From: Lamprocystis purpurea DSM 4197 | Lineage (GTDB): Bacteria > Pseudomonadota > Gammaproteobacteria > Chromatiales > Chromatiaceae | Length of the DNA stretch: 59,898 nt | NCBI RefSeq assembly: GCF_000379525.1 | Contig: NZ_KB902513.1 | Coordinates: 596 to 60,493, forward strand | Direction of reading: 5' to 3' | Shown here: positions 9,490 to 19,561 of the stretch, in pieces | Position numbering within the stretch: position 1 is the first letter of the stretch | How the letters are laid out: each line of letters opens with the position of its first letter | Notes under the pieces: model-generated | Database searches by the model: none | What the model was told of the DNA's origin: nothing | What the model saw: only the letters and a program-made list of their open reading frames with translations | Translations under genes and position numbers: made by a program

Positions 9490-9942
9490 ATGGACATCCG
9501 TAAGGTCAAGAAACTGATCGAGCTCTTGGAGCAATCCAATGTGTCCGAGATCGAGATCCACGAAGGGGAGGAGTCCGTGCGCATCAGTCGGCATGGCGGC
9601 GTGGCGTCCTTCATGACACCGCAGACCATGCCCATGCAATTGAGCGCCGCGCCGATCGCAGCGACCGCCCAGCAACAACCAGGCGATGAAATTCTCGACG
9701 GCCTGGCGGGTGAAGTCGTTCGCTCGCCCATGGTCGGAACCTTCTACCGCGCGTCCACACCTGGCTCCGGACCCTTCGTCGAGGAGGGTCAGAAGGTCAA
9801 GGCCGGGGATACACTGTGCATCATCGAGGCGATGAAGATTCTCAATCAGATCGAATGCGAGCAAGCCGGAACCGTGCGTCGCATTCTGGTGGAAAATGGA
9901 CAACCGGTCGAATATAACCAGCCGTTGTTCGTTATCGAATGA
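9490..9942 (+). CDS. accB: Biotin carboxyl carrier protein of acetyl-CoA carboxylase
   Basis: The ATG at 9490 (a TTG two codons earlier overlaps the aroQ stop) gives [17 protein letters not shown], the standard BCCP N-terminus. A Pro/Ala/Gln-rich linker (about 40-72) leads to the biotinyl domain, with the biotin lysine in [13 protein letters not shown]. The 150-residue protein carries the carboxyl group between AccC and AccAD in the first step of fatty acid synthesis. Confidence 0.97.
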   Translation: MDIRKVKKLIELLEQSNVSEIEIHEGEESVRISRHGGVASFMTPQTMPMQLSAAPIAATAQQQPGDEILDGLAGEVVRSPMVGTFYRASTPGSGPFVEEGQKVKAGDTLCIIEAMKILNQIECEQAGTVRRILVENGQPVEYNQPLFVIE

Positions 9943-10048
9943 GCCCTCGCCGCGACATCCGCCAGCGGCCGCGCACTGCGGCCATGGATCCCGCGCGTCT
10001 TGCCGCAGCCAGCGGCCATCGCCCAGAGGCTACGCCCGCATGCCCGCC

Positions 10049-11392
10049 ATGATCGAAAAGATCCTTATCGCCAACCGGGGTGAGATCGCGCTCCGGATCC
10101 TGCGCGCCTGCCGTGAACTCGGCATCCGCACCGTCGCGGTGCACTCCGAGGCGGACCGGGACCTCAAGCACGTGCTCTTGGCCGATGAAACCGTGTGTAT
10201 CGGGCCCGCCGCTTCGCGCGACAGTTACCTCAATGTTCCGGCGATCATCAGCGCCGCCGAGGTGACCGACACGGTCGCCATTCACCCTGGTTACGGTTTC
10301 CTTTCCGAGAACGCGGACTTCGCCGAACGGGTGGAGCGTTCGGGGTTTATTTTCATCGGTCCGCGTCCGGAAACCATTCGCCTGATGGGCGACAAAGTCT
10401 CGGCCATCGCTGCCATGAAGGCGGCCGGGGTGCCCTGCGTCCCCGGCTCGGACGGTCCGATCGACGACGAGGACAAGAAGCGCACCCTGGATTTGGCCCG
10501 TCACATTGGCTACCCGATCATCATCAAAGCGGCAGGCGGCGGCGGCGGTCGCGGCATGCGGGTGGTGAATTCCGAGGCGACGCTGCTCAATGCCATCTCG
10601 TTGACGCGGGCGGAGGCCGGAGCGGCCTTCAATAATGACATGGTCTATCTGGAAAAGTACCTGGAGAACCCCCGCCATATCGAGTTCCAGGTGCTGGCGG
10701 ATCAGCACGGCCACGCCATTTATCTGGGTGAGCGCGACTGCTCCATGCAGCGCCGTCATCAGAAGGTGGTGGAGGAGGCCCCCGCCCCCGGCATTACCGA
10801 GGAACAACGCCGCGAGATCGGCGAGCGCTGTGCTCAGGCCTGTCGGGATATCGGTTACCGCGGCGTCGGCACCTTCGAGTTCCTGTACGAAGACGGCGGC
10901 TTCTATTTCATCGAGATGAACACCCGCGTACAGGTGGAACACCCGGTCACCGAGGTCGTCACGGGGGTTGATATCGTACGCGAGCAAATACGGGTCGCCG
11001 CCGGGGAGCCATTGCATTACCGCCAGGAGGATATCGTCATCCGGGGCCATGCGGTGGAGTGCCGCATCAATGCCGAGCACTCGGAGACCTTCCGTCCCAG
11101 CCCAGGAAAGATCACGGAGTTCCACGCTCCCGGTGGGCCCGGTATTCGCATGGACACCCACATTTACTCCGGCTATACGGTTCCGCCGCACTATGATTCC
11201 ATGATTGGAAAACTGATCGCTCACGGGGAGGATCGCCAGTGCGCCATTGCCCGCATGTGCAACGCGCTGCGCGAAACGATCATCGAAGGGATCGACACCA
11301 ACATCAAGCTCCAGCGCTCCATCCTGCGGGATGCGGCCTTCCAGGCCGGCGGGGCCAACATCCATTACCTGGAAAAAAAGTTGGGGTTGTGA
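10049..11392 (+). CDS. accC: Biotin carboxylase subunit of acetyl-CoA carboxylase
   Basis: From the ATG at 10049 the 447-residue protein begins [18 protein letters not shown]. It has the ATP-grasp Gly-rich loop [14 protein letters not shown], the catalytic region [18 protein letters not shown] and [12 protein letters not shown]. It carboxylates the biotin of AccB with bicarbonate and ATP. An ATG at 10040 would add three residues. It follows accB after about 100 bp. Confidence 0.97.
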   Translation: MIEKILIANRGEIALRILRACRELGIRTVAVHSEADRDLKHVLLADETVCIGPAASRDSYLNVPAIISAAEVTDTVAIHPGYGFLSENADFAERVERSGFIFIGPRPETIRLMGDKVSAIAAMKAAGVPCVPGSDGPIDDEDKKRTLDLARHIGYPIIIKAAGGGGGRGMRVVNSEATLLNAISLTRAEAGAAFNNDMVYLEKYLENPRHIEFQVLADQHGHAIYLGERDCSMQRRHQKVVEEAPAPGITEEQRREIGERCAQACRDIGYRGVGTFEFLYEDGGFYFIEMNTRVQVEHPVTEVVTGVDIVREQIRVAAGEPLHYRQEDIVIRGHAVECRINAEHSETFRPSPGKITEFHAPGGPGIRMDTHIYSGYTVPPHYDSMIGKLIAHGEDRQCAIARMCNALRETIIEGIDTNIKLQRSILRDAAFQAGGANIHYLEKKLGL

Positions 11393-11470
11393 ATGACGAC
11401 TGCGCCACGTGCTGTCGATCACGCCTGGCCTTGTACAGCTCCGCTGCCCACCCGCCCTCTAGGTCACCTC

Positions 11471-12370
11471 ATGCCCTGGCTGCAAATCACTTTCACCGTC
11501 GACCAAGGCCGCGCGGCGCTGTTCGAGGCCGCGCTGGAAAACGCGGGGGCCCTTGCCGTGACCTTTGGCGATGCCGGCGACGATCCTCAACTGGAGCCCC
11601 CGCCCGGTGCCATGCCGCTGTGGCAGGCGGTGCGGCTGGTCGCGCTGTTCGAGGATGGGGTCGACGCGCAGACCATCGCTGACGGTCTGGCCCCCCACAG
11701 CCTGACGCCACCCCTGATCGAAATCGTCGCCGACCGTCCCTGGGAGCGCGTTTGGCTCGATGACTTCCGGCCCACCTGCTTCGGTCGGCGACTCTGGATC
11801 TGCCCGCAGGGACAGCCGGCCGGGGCGCCTGATGCGATCGTGGTCGACCTGGATCCGGGGCTTGCGTTCGGGACTGGGCATCACCCCACCACGGCGCTGT
11901 GCCTGGAGTGGCTCGACGGGGACGATCTGGTCGGCAAGACCGTCCTCGATTATGGCTGCGGCTCCGGAATCCTGGCGATTGCCGCACGCAAACTGGGTGC
12001 CGCACGGGTAATCGCGGTCGATCACGACCCGCAAGCCATCGAGGCGACGCTGTCGAACGCCGCTGCCAATGCGGTCAATGTCGGCCTGAGTGTCTGTCTA
12101 CCCACCGAACTGGCCGCCATTCCGACCGCCCCCCCGGTCGATGTGGTCATCGCGAACATCCTGTCTGGGCCCTTGATCGAACTCGCCCCGTTGCTGATGG
12201 ATCGTCTGCGCGCGGGCGGCGATCTGGTACTCTCCGGGGTACTGGAGGACCAGGTGCCGGGCGTGACCGCGGCCTACAGCTCGGCCGTCGACTTTGCGCC
12301 GGTGCGCCTCCGTGAAGGCTGGGCGCTCATCACCGGACGCAAGCGCGCGGCCCGGCACCCATGCGCCTGA
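11471..12370 (+). CDS. prmA: Ribosomal protein L11 methyltransferase
   Basis: The ATG at 11471 gives MPWLQITFTVDQ, matching PrmA starts. The 299-residue protein has an N-terminal substrate-recognition domain (about 1-70) and a SAM-binding Rossmann domain with VLDYGCGSGILAIAARKLGA and VIANILSGPLIELAP, the NPP-like motif region. PrmA trimethylates several amino groups of ribosomal protein L11. Its place between accC and dusB is conserved in gammaproteobacteria. Confidence 0.95.
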   Translation: MPWLQITFTVDQGRAALFEAALENAGALAVTFGDAGDDPQLEPPPGAMPLWQAVRLVALFEDGVDAQTIADGLAPHSLTPPLIEIVADRPWERVWLDDFRPTCFGRRLWICPQGQPAGAPDAIVVDLDPGLAFGTGHHPTTALCLEWLDGDDLVGKTVLDYGCGSGILAIAARKLGAARVIAVDHDPQAIEATLSNAAANAVNVGLSVCLPTELAAIPTAPPVDVVIANILSGPLIELAPLLMDRLRAGGDLVLSGVLEDQVPGVTAAYSSAVDFAPVRLREGWALITGRKRAARHPCA

Positions 12371-12425
12371 TCGCTCAGGGCGGACAGCCGCGGGGAACAG
12401 TGCCCATCCGGCAGGTCATCGACAG

Positions 12426-13448
12426 ATGACCGCGGCACTCCGCCCGGCACCCTTGCGGCCGTTCATGATCGGACCCTACCGACTTCCCAACAACCTGGTC
12501 CTGGCCCCGATGGCGGGGGTCAGTGACCGACCCTACCGCGTCTTGTGCCGCCGGTTCGGGGCCGGACTTGCGGTATCGGAGATGGTCTCGTCCGATATTC
12601 GACTGCGCGGATCGACGAAATCCGTGAAGCGCCTGGATTTCGCGGGTGAAATCGGACCCATTTCGGTGCAGCTCGTCGGCACCGATCCGCACGCCATGGG
12701 TGAGGCCGCCCGCTTTCACCTGGACCTGGGTGCACAGATCATCGACATCAACATGGGCTGCCCGGCCAAGAAGGTGTGCCGGGTGGCGGCCGGGTCCGCG
12801 CTGCTGCGCGACGAGGCGCTGGTTCGTCGCATCCTCGCCGCGGTGGTTCAGGCGGTCCCGGCCCCGGTCACGCTCAAGATCCGCACCGGCTGGTCACCGG
12901 AACAACGCAATGCGGTCACGATTGCCCGCATCGCCCGGGAGTCGGGCATCGCGGCACTGACCGTGCACGGTCGGACCCGTGCCTGCGGCTATGGAACACC
13001 GGCTGAGCACGAGACCATCCAGGCGATCCGCGCCGAAGTGGACATTCCGTTAATAGCCAACGGCGATATCGACTCGCCACAGACTGCTCTCCGGGTGCTG
13101 GACTCCACCGGTTGCGATGCTATCATGATCGGACGCGCAGCCCAGGGACGCCCCTGGATCTTCCGCGATATCGCCGCCTTCCTGGCAACCGGCGTCATAC
13201 CCGACGCGGCTGCGCCGGACTGGATCAGGGACCTCCTGATCGAGCATCTGGACGGGCTCTATCAGTTCTATGGAACCTATGCCGGAGTGCGGATCGCGCG
13301 TAAGCATATCGCCTGGTATTGTCGCGGACTGCCCGGCGCGGCCGTTTTTCGGGTCGGCATCAATCGCGCAAATTCAACGCGAGACCAGGTATCGCAGGTT
13401 CTCGCCTTCTTCAACCAAGATTCAGGAAGAGAGGACGTGGCGGCATGA
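12426..13448 (+). CDS. dusB: tRNA dihydrouridine synthase DusB
   Basis: The flavoenzyme reduces uridines to dihydrouridine in tRNA. From the ATG at 12426 the 340-residue protein shows NLVLAPMAGVSDRPYR, NMGCPAKKVCRVAAGSALL with the catalytic cysteine of GCPA, and MIGRAAQGRPWIF for FMN phosphate binding. The usual Asn of PAKKVNR is Cys here. It overlaps fis by ATGA, as the dusB-fis operon does in E. coli. Confidence 0.95.
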   Translation: MTAALRPAPLRPFMIGPYRLPNNLVLAPMAGVSDRPYRVLCRRFGAGLAVSEMVSSDIRLRGSTKSVKRLDFAGEIGPISVQLVGTDPHAMGEAARFHLDLGAQIIDINMGCPAKKVCRVAAGSALLRDEALVRRILAAVVQAVPAPVTLKIRTGWSPEQRNAVTIARIARESGIAALTVHGRTRACGYGTPAEHETIQAIRAEVDIPLIANGDIDSPQTALRVLDSTGCDAIMIGRAAQGRPWIFRDIAAFLATGVIPDAAAPDWIRDLLIEHLDGLYQFYGTYAGVRIARKHIAWYCRGLPGAAVFRVGINRANSTRDQVSQVLAFFNQDSGREDVAA

Positions 13449-13750
13449 CGACGGCGATTAAGGATGACGAGTCTGCTCCGGCGGCCCATCATTTGCGGGT
13501 GATCCAGGCCGATGGCACCGACCCTTTGGCAAAGTGCGTGGCGGATGCCCTGGAAACCTATCTGCGGAATATGGACGGGCACGCGGTCAGCGATCTCTAT
13601 CGCCTGGTCATCGAGGAGGTCGAGCGCCCGCTATTCGAGACGATCGTACGCCACGCCAATGGCAATCTGACCCAGGCCGCCCGGATGCTCGGCCTGACTC
13701 GCAGCACGCTGCGCAAGCGCCTGACCGACTATGGCCTTGCGGGACGCTGA
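13445..13750 (+). CDS. fis: DNA-binding protein Fis
   Basis: The 101-residue protein has the Fis core, with the C-terminal helix-turn-helix GNLTQAARMLGLTRSTLRKR, preceded by the dimerisation helices (VSDLYRLVIEEVERPLFET). Fis is a nucleoid protein that bends DNA and regulates rRNA promoters, replication and growth-phase genes. It starts within the dusB stop codon (ATGA), so it is translationally coupled. Confidence 0.96.
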   Translation: MTTAIKDDESAPAAHHLRVIQADGTDPLAKCVADALETYLRNMDGHAVSDLYRLVIEEVERPLFETIVRHANGNLTQAARMLGLTRSTLRKRLTDYGLAGR

Positions 13751-13867
13751 GGCGCGCGCACCCGAATCCTGCTGCTTCACCCGTGCGAACCAGGCAACCC
13801 CAAGCGCCGCAGACCGAGCCTTCCCTGCACCTTACGTCAGACCCTACTCTGACCCGGAAATGAATTG

Positions 13868-15433
13868 ATGCAACCCATAAGACGCGCCCTGATCAGTGTT
13901 TCGGATAAGACCGGTGTCATCGACCTGGCTCGCGGCTTAGCCGCCCGCGGGGTCGAGATTCTATCCACCGGCGGCACCGCCGCGCTGCTGATCGAGCAGG
14001 CGATACCGGTCATCGAGGTAGCGGACTACACCGGCTTCCCCGAGATGATGGGCGGGCGCGTCAAGACGCTGCACCCGCGACTGCACGGCGGCATCCTGGG
14101 ACGGCGTGGTATTGACGATGAGGTCATGCTCGAACACGGGATTCCACCGATCGATCTGGTCGTGGTGAACCTCTATCCGTTCGAAGCAACGGTTGCCAAA
14201 CCCGGCTGCGATCTGGCGAGTGCGATCGAAAACATCGACATCGGCGGACCGACCCTGCTGCGGGCCGCCGCCAAGAATCACGCGGCGGTGACCGTCGTGG
14301 TCGACACCGCGGACTATCCGCGGGTATTGACCGAACTGGCCGAATCGGGCGGCGTCAGCGAGGCCACGCGCTTCGATCTGGCAGTGAAGGTCTTTGAGCA
14401 CACGGCCGGCTACGACCGGGCGATAGCCAACTATCTCGGCGCCGTGATCGAACACCCCGATGGCAAGGCCGAAGGCTTTCCGCGCACCATCAATCTTCAG
14501 TTCCACAAGCGCCAGGCCATGCGCTATGGCGAGAACCCGCATCAGCAGGCGGCCTTCTATGTCGGCCGCGATCTGGCCGAGGCATCCGTCGCCACCGCGC
14601 GTCAGATCCAGGGCAAGGAACTCTCATACAACAACATCGCCGACACGGATGCGGCCATCGAGTGCATCAAGCAGTTCAATGAGGCGCCCGCCTGCGTCAT
14701 CGTCAAACACGCCAACCCCTGTGGCGTCGCCGTCGGCGCCAACCTGATGGAAGCCTATGATCGGGCCTATGCGACCGACCCGGAGTCCGCGTTCGGCGGC
14801 ATCATTGCCTTCAACCGGGAACTCGACGGTGAGACGGCCCGCGCGATTTGCGAGCGGCAGTTCGTCGAAGTGATCGTTGCTCCACGCGTCTCGGCATCCG
14901 CCTCCGCGGCGGTCGCCGCAAAGAAGAACGTGCGGCTGCTGGAGTGTGGTGAGTGGACCACCGAAGTGGTCCCACGGCTCGACTTCAAACGCGTCAATGG
15001 CGGCCTGCTGGTCCAGCAAGCAGACCTGCAGTTGATTGACGCGCTGCGCACCGTGACGCAACGCGCGCCGACCCCGCAGGAGGAGCAGGACCTGATCTTC
15101 ACCTGGCGGGTTGCCAAGTATGTCAAGTCGAATGCCATCGTCTACGGCCGCGACGGCATGACCATCGGCATCGGTGCCGGCCAGATGAGCCGGGTGAATT
15201 CGGCCCGCATCGCGGTGATCAAGGCGGAATTGGCAGGGCTGACGGTCGCCGGATCGGTGATGGCTTCAGACGCCTTCTTCCCCTTCCGCGACGGGATCGA
15301 CCAGGCCGCCGCGGCCGGGATCACCGCGGTCATTGAGCCCGGTGGATCGATGCGTGACGAAGAGGTCATCGCCGCGGCGGATCAGCATGGAATGGCTATG
15401 GTGTTCACCGGCATGCGGCACTTCCGACATTAG
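13868..15433 (+). CDS. purH: Bifunctional AICAR transformylase/IMP cyclohydrolase
   Basis: The 521-residue enzyme performs the last two steps of purine synthesis. The N-terminal IMP cyclohydrolase domain (about 1-195) starts [17 protein letters not shown]; the AICAR transformylase domain has [25 protein letters not shown] and the C-terminal [20 protein letters not shown]. The ATG at 13868 is preferred over the adjacent TTG. It lies 117 bp after fis and only 4 bp before the lpxA-like gene. Confidence 0.98.
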   Translation: MQPIRRALISVSDKTGVIDLARGLAARGVEILSTGGTAALLIEQAIPVIEVADYTGFPEMMGGRVKTLHPRLHGGILGRRGIDDEVMLEHGIPPIDLVVVNLYPFEATVAKPGCDLASAIENIDIGGPTLLRAAAKNHAAVTVVVDTADYPRVLTELAESGGVSEATRFDLAVKVFEHTAGYDRAIANYLGAVIEHPDGKAEGFPRTINLQFHKRQAMRYGENPHQQAAFYVGRDLAEASVATARQIQGKELSYNNIADTDAAIECIKQFNEAPACVIVKHANPCGVAVGANLMEAYDRAYATDPESAFGGIIAFNRELDGETARAICERQFVEVIVAPRVSASASAAVAAKKNVRLLECGEWTTEVVPRLDFKRVNGGLLVQQADLQLIDALRTVTQRAPTPQEEQDLIFTWRVAKYVKSNAIVYGRDGMTIGIGAGQMSRVNSARIAVIKAELAGLTVAGSVMASDAFFPFRDGIDQAAAAGITAVIEPGGSMRDEEVIAAADQHGMAMVFTGMRHFRH

Positions 15434-15437
15434 GACG

Positions 15438-16214
15438 GTGAAGATACACCCCACCGCCATCATCGAGGCCGGCGCTCAGATTCATGAATCGGTGAGCGTC
15501 GGTCCTTATTCGATCATCGAGGCCGGAGCGGTGATCGGCGAGGGTTGTCGTATCGACAGTTGTGCCCGTATCTTCAGCCCGACTCGGATGGGCGCCTTCA
15601 ACCGGGTATGTCATGGGGCCACGCTCGGCTCCGATGCACAGGACTTGGGATTCGACCCTGCCCAGGCGCGACCGCTGATCATCGGTGACCATAACTGTTT
15701 CAAAGAAGGCGTCAATATCAGTTGCGGAACCAAGAGCGAAGAAGGCACCCGCATCGGCAGCCATAATTACTGGATGGCCTATTCACACGCCGGTCACGAT
15801 TGCATCGTCGGTGATCACAACATTTTTGCCAACACCGCGACCTTGGCCGGCCATGTTGAAGTGGAACACCATTGCTTCCTCTCCGGCCAGGTGGCGGTGC
15901 ACCAGTTCTGCCGGATCGGCGCTTATGCCATGATTGCCGGGGTGAGCGGATTACCTCAGGATTGTCCGCCCTTCGCGTTGGCCGATGGTCATCGGGCACG
16001 CATCGTCGGACTCAATGTCGTGGGGTTGCGCCGCGGCGGTTTCAGTCAGGAGCAGCGCAGTCGGATCAAGGCTGTCTTTCATCTCCTGTTTCGCTCCAAT
16101 CTGCGCCTTGCGGAGGCCTTGGCGCGCGCGGAAACCGACTACGGAAGCGCAGAGACGGAGCAGATCGTGCAGTTCGTTCAATCGAGTCGCCGGGGGTTGA
16201 TCTCCGCGGTCTGA
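15438..16214 (+). CDS. LpxA-family acyl-ACP--UDP-GlcNAc acyltransferase-like protein
   Basis: A GTG start 4 bp after purH gives a 258-residue left-handed beta-helix protein with hexapeptide repeats ([20 protein letters not shown]). It keeps the LpxA histidine pair, H117 and H120 in [10 protein letters not shown] (E. coli H122/H125, the latter catalytic), the motif [16 protein letters not shown] and [20 protein letters not shown]. LpxA adds a 3-hydroxyacyl chain to UDP-GlcNAc at the start of lipid A synthesis. The gene is not in the usual lpxD-fabZ-lpxA-lpxB group, and several positions differ from classical LpxA (GSDAQDLGF for NQDLKY). It may be the only LpxA relocated, or a paralogue with a different sugar or acyl donor. 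Confidence 0.82.
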   Translation: MKIHPTAIIEAGAQIHESVSVGPYSIIEAGAVIGEGCRIDSCARIFSPTRMGAFNRVCHGATLGSDAQDLGFDPAQARPLIIGDHNCFKEGVNISCGTKSEEGTRIGSHNYWMAYSHAGHDCIVGDHNIFANTATLAGHVEVEHHCFLSGQVAVHQFCRIGAYAMIAGVSGLPQDCPPFALADGHRARIVGLNVVGLRRGGFSQEQRSRIKAVFHLLFRSNLRLAEALARAETDYGSAETEQIVQFVQSSRRGLISAV

Positions 16215-16290
16215 ATGCGCCGTCTGTGTTGCGGATCTGAATTCGGCAGAGAGCGAGCTCGTCATGCTGAACTTCAGTCGCTTATCCGAT

Positions 16291-16334
16291 TACGACAACG
16301 ACAACGACAACGCTTGTATTCGTTGTTTAACCTA
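16291..16334. repeat. ACGACA hexamer repeat with small inverted repeat
   Basis: Three tandem hexamers (ACGACAACGACAACGACA) run into ACAACG, then CTTGTATT, CGTTGT, forming a weak hairpin after the lpxA-like gene and before the convergent unknown gene. It may act as a weak terminator; no T tract is present. The rest of the 135-bp gap shows nothing. Confidence 0.4.
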
Positions 16335-16349
16335 TCTCTGAATCGTTAA

Positions 16350-16745
16350 TTACGTCCTCAGGTGATCAAGGTATTTCGGAACCCCCTCCATTTCCAACCG
16401 CGCCGAACGTGCCTCGACCAACAAGGTGGTTGCCACGCCTTCCAAGCGCAGCGCACAACGAATCAGGCCCCTGCTTGAAAAAGGGATCGGAATCATATCC
16501 CGATAGGTATAAACATTGTCGTCGATGTCACCGCCTGAACAGGTCACTGGACGCTCGATCAACTCGGGCGGATCGCTGATCCCTTCCAGCACCAGCACAC
16601 CGGCCTGACTCCAACGGGTCCGCTCCTTCGATCCCGTCATGTTCTTGATGATCAAGGCGCGCGGGAAGGCGATCCGCACCGCGGACGCTGTTGATTCAAT
16701 CAGCTCGATTTCCGAGCCCTTCAGTTCAATGTAGCTGCTGTCCAT
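16350..16745 (-). CDS. Hypothetical protein downstream of ntrC
   Basis: A 131-residue protein starts at ATG 16745 (MDSSYIELKGSEIELIEST), preceded by a weak GAAGGG ribosome site. It is acidic to neutral, mostly predicted beta strand, with no signal peptide or membrane segment, and has two cysteines (in PVTCSGGD and LIRCALRL). I do not recognise a family. It is codirectional with ntrC, starting 79 bp after its stop, so it may be the last gene of the glnA-ntrBC group, but no function follows from that. Confidence 0.7.
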   Translation of the reverse strand: MDSSYIELKGSEIELIESTASAVRIAFPRALIIKNMTGSKERTRWSQAGVLVLEGISDPPELIERPVTCSGGDIDDNVYTYRDMIPIPFSSRGLIRCALRLEGVATTLLVEARSARLEMEGVPKYLDHLRT

Positions 16746-16824
16746 CGAAAACCCTTCGGCCTGTTGAATGCTGTAGTGTATCAATGATCGCGAGCTTCTC
16801 CGAGCGGATCGGTGAGTCCCCGGC

Positions 16825-18243
16825 TCAGGCCTCTTCCGGATCGCGCCCTAAATCGAGTTGGAGTTCCTTGATTTTACGCGTTAGCGTGTTGCGGCCCCAA
16901 CCCAGCAGGCGCGCGGCATCCTGCCGCCGTCCGCCGGTATGTTCGAGCGCCGTTTGGATCAGAATCGTCTCGAATGCCGGCAGCGCCTGATCCAGCAGCG
17001 CACCTTGCCCTCGTTTGAGGCTCTGCCGCGCCCAGCGGCGAAAGACCATCTCCCAAGGCTCATCGCGACCGGCCTCGGTACTCACGGTGTTCAGCTCGGG
17101 CGGCAGATCTTCCGCATGAACCTCTTTGCTCGATGCCATCACCGTCAGCCAGCGCGCGGTATTCTCGAGTTGACGCACATTTCCCGGCCAATCGAGACGC
17201 TTCAGTTGCTCAATCGCGGTCGGCAACAGGATCTTCGAATCACAGCCGAGTTCGCGAGCGGCCTGAACCAAGAAATGTCGCATGAGCAGCGGGATGTCCT
17301 CACGCCGGTCACGCAAGGCGGGAAGCTGGATGCGGATCACGTTGAGGCGGTGGAACAGGTCTTCGCGGAATCGCCCCTGCCGAACCAGATCTTCCAGGTT
17401 CTGGTGGGTCGCCGCGATGATCCGCACGTCGACACGAATCGGCGCGACCCCGCCCACCCGATAGAACTCACCATCGGACAGAACACGCAGTAGTCGGGTC
17501 TGAAGCTCGGCCGGCATATCACCGATTTCATCGAGAAAGAGCGTACCACGGTCAGCCTGCTCGAACCGACCCTCACGCCTGGCTTGTGCCCCGGTGAAAG
17601 CGCCGCGCTCGTGCCCAAAGAGTTCGGATTCCAACAAGTCGCGCGGGATCGCCGCCATGTTGAGAGCGATAAAGGGCCGATCGCTGCGTGGGCTATGGCG
17701 ATGCAGCGCGTGGGCCACCAGCTCTTTACCGGTCCCTGATTCACCATTGATCAGGACGGTAATGTTCGAGCGCGCCAAGCGGCCGATCGCGCGAAATACC
17801 TCCTGCATCGCCGGGGCCTCGCCGATGATGTCGGGCCCATGCAGAACCACCGTCTCTTCCGTGACATCGGAACGCACGCGACGACAGGCCCTGCCGACCT
17901 GACTGACCGCCTCGTCGATATCGAACGGCTTGGGCAAATACTCGAATGCGCCCCCATGAAAGGCCGAGACAGCGCTGTCCAGGTCGGAATGGGCGGTCAT
18001 GATGATGACCGGCAAACCCGGATAGCGAGAGGTCACCTGCCGCAACAGGTCCAGGCCGTCGATTCCGGGCATCCGGATGTCGGAAAGAATGACGTCCGGC
18101 TGTTCCCGCTCCAATGCCTCCATGATGCCGACGCCGTTGGAAAAGCAGGTCACATGCATCTCGGCCTTGCGGAGGGCGCGTTCCAACACCCAGCGAATAG
18201 ATCGGTCGTCGTCGATCACCCAGACCCGAGTTTCTCTAGGCAT
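16825..18243 (-). CDS. ntrC: Nitrogen regulation response regulator NtrC
   Basis: The 472-residue sigma-54 activator has a receiver domain (about 1-120) with the acidic triad IDDD and phospho-acceptor D55 (VILSDIRMPG), an AAA+ domain (about 140-380) with Walker A GESGTGKELVA and the sigma-54-contact loop GAFTGA, and a Fis-type helix-turn-helix C-terminus (AARLLGWGRNTLTRKIKEL). It starts at ATG 18243, overlapping ntrB by 8 bp. It should activate the sigma-54 promoter proposed upstream of glnA. Confidence 0.97.
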   Translation of the reverse strand: MPRETRVWVIDDDRSIRWVLERALRKAEMHVTCFSNGVGIMEALEREQPDVILSDIRMPGIDGLDLLRQVTSRYPGLPVIIMTAHSDLDSAVSAFHGGAFEYLPKPFDIDEAVSQVGRACRRVRSDVTEETVVLHGPDIIGEAPAMQEVFRAIGRLARSNITVLINGESGTGKELVAHALHRHSPRSDRPFIALNMAAIPRDLLESELFGHERGAFTGAQARREGRFEQADRGTLFLDEIGDMPAELQTRLLRVLSDGEFYRVGGVAPIRVDVRIIAATHQNLEDLVRQGRFREDLFHRLNVIRIQLPALRDRREDIPLLMRHFLVQAARELGCDSKILLPTAIEQLKRLDWPGNVRQLENTARWLTVMASSKEVHAEDLPPELNTVSTEAGRDEPWEMVFRRWARQSLKRGQGALLDQALPAFETILIQTALEHTGGRRQDAARLLGWGRNTLTRKIKELQLDLGRDPEEA

Positions 18244-19318
18244 GTTCTGGCTCCAGCGGCAAGTAGACGTAAAAGTGGGTGTCGCCTGGACGACTCTCAC
18301 ATTCGATCAATCCCCCATGCTGATTGATAAGATCCTGGGCGATCGGAAGTCCAAGACCGCTTCCCCCGGGATGGCCGGAGACCATCGGGAAAAAGATCTG
18401 ATCCTTGATCTCCTCGGGAATGCCCGGCCCGTTGTCACTGATCTCGGTCAGCAGCACGAGTCGATGGCGCCTGCTCCCGATGGTGAACTGGCGTAACACG
18501 CGGGTACGAAGCTGGACGAGCCCGCGGGCGCCGGTCGCGGCAGCAGCGTTACGGGCAATGTTCAGGAATGCCTGAATCAGCCGATCCTGATCCGCGCTGA
18601 GTTCGGGCAGGCTCGGGTCATAGTCCCGAAGAACCTGCGGGCCGGAGGGGAACTCGGCACTGATCAAACCTCGAACATGCTCCAATACCGTATGGATGTT
18701 GACCCTGGCACGGGTCGGCATACGATTGGAGCCGATCATCCGGTTCATCAGCGCCTGCAACCGATCGGCTTCGTCGATAATGATACGCGTGTATTCGCGG
18801 AGTCCTGGATCGGGCAGTTCCCGCTCCAACAGTTGAGCCGCCCCGCGGAGTCCGCCAAGCGGATTCTTGATCTCATGGGCCAGACCCTTGATCAGCGCCT
18901 GAGTCGCTTGATGCTGAGACAGCAGGTGCTCCTCACGGGTGATCCTGAGTTGTCTGTCGACCTGATGGAGTTCGACGAGGATTTCCGGATCCGCATCAAA
19001 ATGGTGCAACGGGAGTACGGTGCAGTTCACCGTAATAGTGCGCCCGTCCAGGAGAACGACATTCAGTTCGCGTTCCGTAAAAGGATGTCGCGAGGTCAAG
19101 GCATCGCGAAGACGCCGTTCCACTTGAGTCCCAGGACAAGGAAGAACATTACCGGCGTAGAGGCCAACCACATGGCGCGCACTGAACTGAAAGAGCATTT
19201 CCGCAGCCGGATTCAGATACTTGAGGCACAAATCGGCACCAAAAAGCATCACCGCCGTACTTAAATGATCGACGACCGTTTGTTCAAGTGGAGAGGGAGT
19301 GACGCGATTTATACTCAT
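18236..19318 (-). CDS. ntrB: Nitrogen regulation sensor kinase NtrB
   Basis: The 360-residue cytosolic histidine kinase has an N-terminal PAS domain (about 12-110), a HisKA region with H148 in GLAHEIKNPLGGLRGAAQLL, and a HATPase_c domain with the N box NIARNAAAA, SDNGPGIP and GGSGLGLPIA. It phosphorylates NtrC under nitrogen limitation under PII control. The ATG at 19318 (MSINRVTPS) fits homologues; a GTG at 19348 would add ten residues. No strong ribosome site is visible. Confidence 0.96.
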   Translation of the reverse strand: MSINRVTPSPLEQTVVDHLSTAVMLFGADLCLKYLNPAAEMLFQFSARHVVGLYAGNVLPCPGTQVERRLRDALTSRHPFTERELNVVLLDGRTITVNCTVLPLHHFDADPEILVELHQVDRQLRITREEHLLSQHQATQALIKGLAHEIKNPLGGLRGAAQLLERELPDPGLREYTRIIIDEADRLQALMNRMIGSNRMPTRARVNIHTVLEHVRGLISAEFPSGPQVLRDYDPSLPELSADQDRLIQAFLNIARNAAAATGARGLVQLRTRVLRQFTIGSRRHRLVLLTEISDNGPGIPEEIKDQIFFPMVSGHPGGSGLGLPIAQDLINQHGGLIECESRPGDTHFYVYLPLEPEHA

Positions 19319-19561
19319 TCTGAATGCCGATAAGGATCCATGACACACGCCGGTAACCGAGGCAAACCAAAGAAAAGTTCAGAGAAGAGAACCGCGTACC
19401 GGTTTGCGCGGCTGTCTACGATAAGGGCGTGCCTGGAAACCCTTGAACGGGCGATTGACAAAGCAAATGCAAGAAGCTCGCCAGGTAGCCTGAAGCGATC
19501 GAAGAGAGTGACAGCCCCGGCGACAGGCGATGTCCGAGCGGTGAGAAACAGCGGAATCGGG

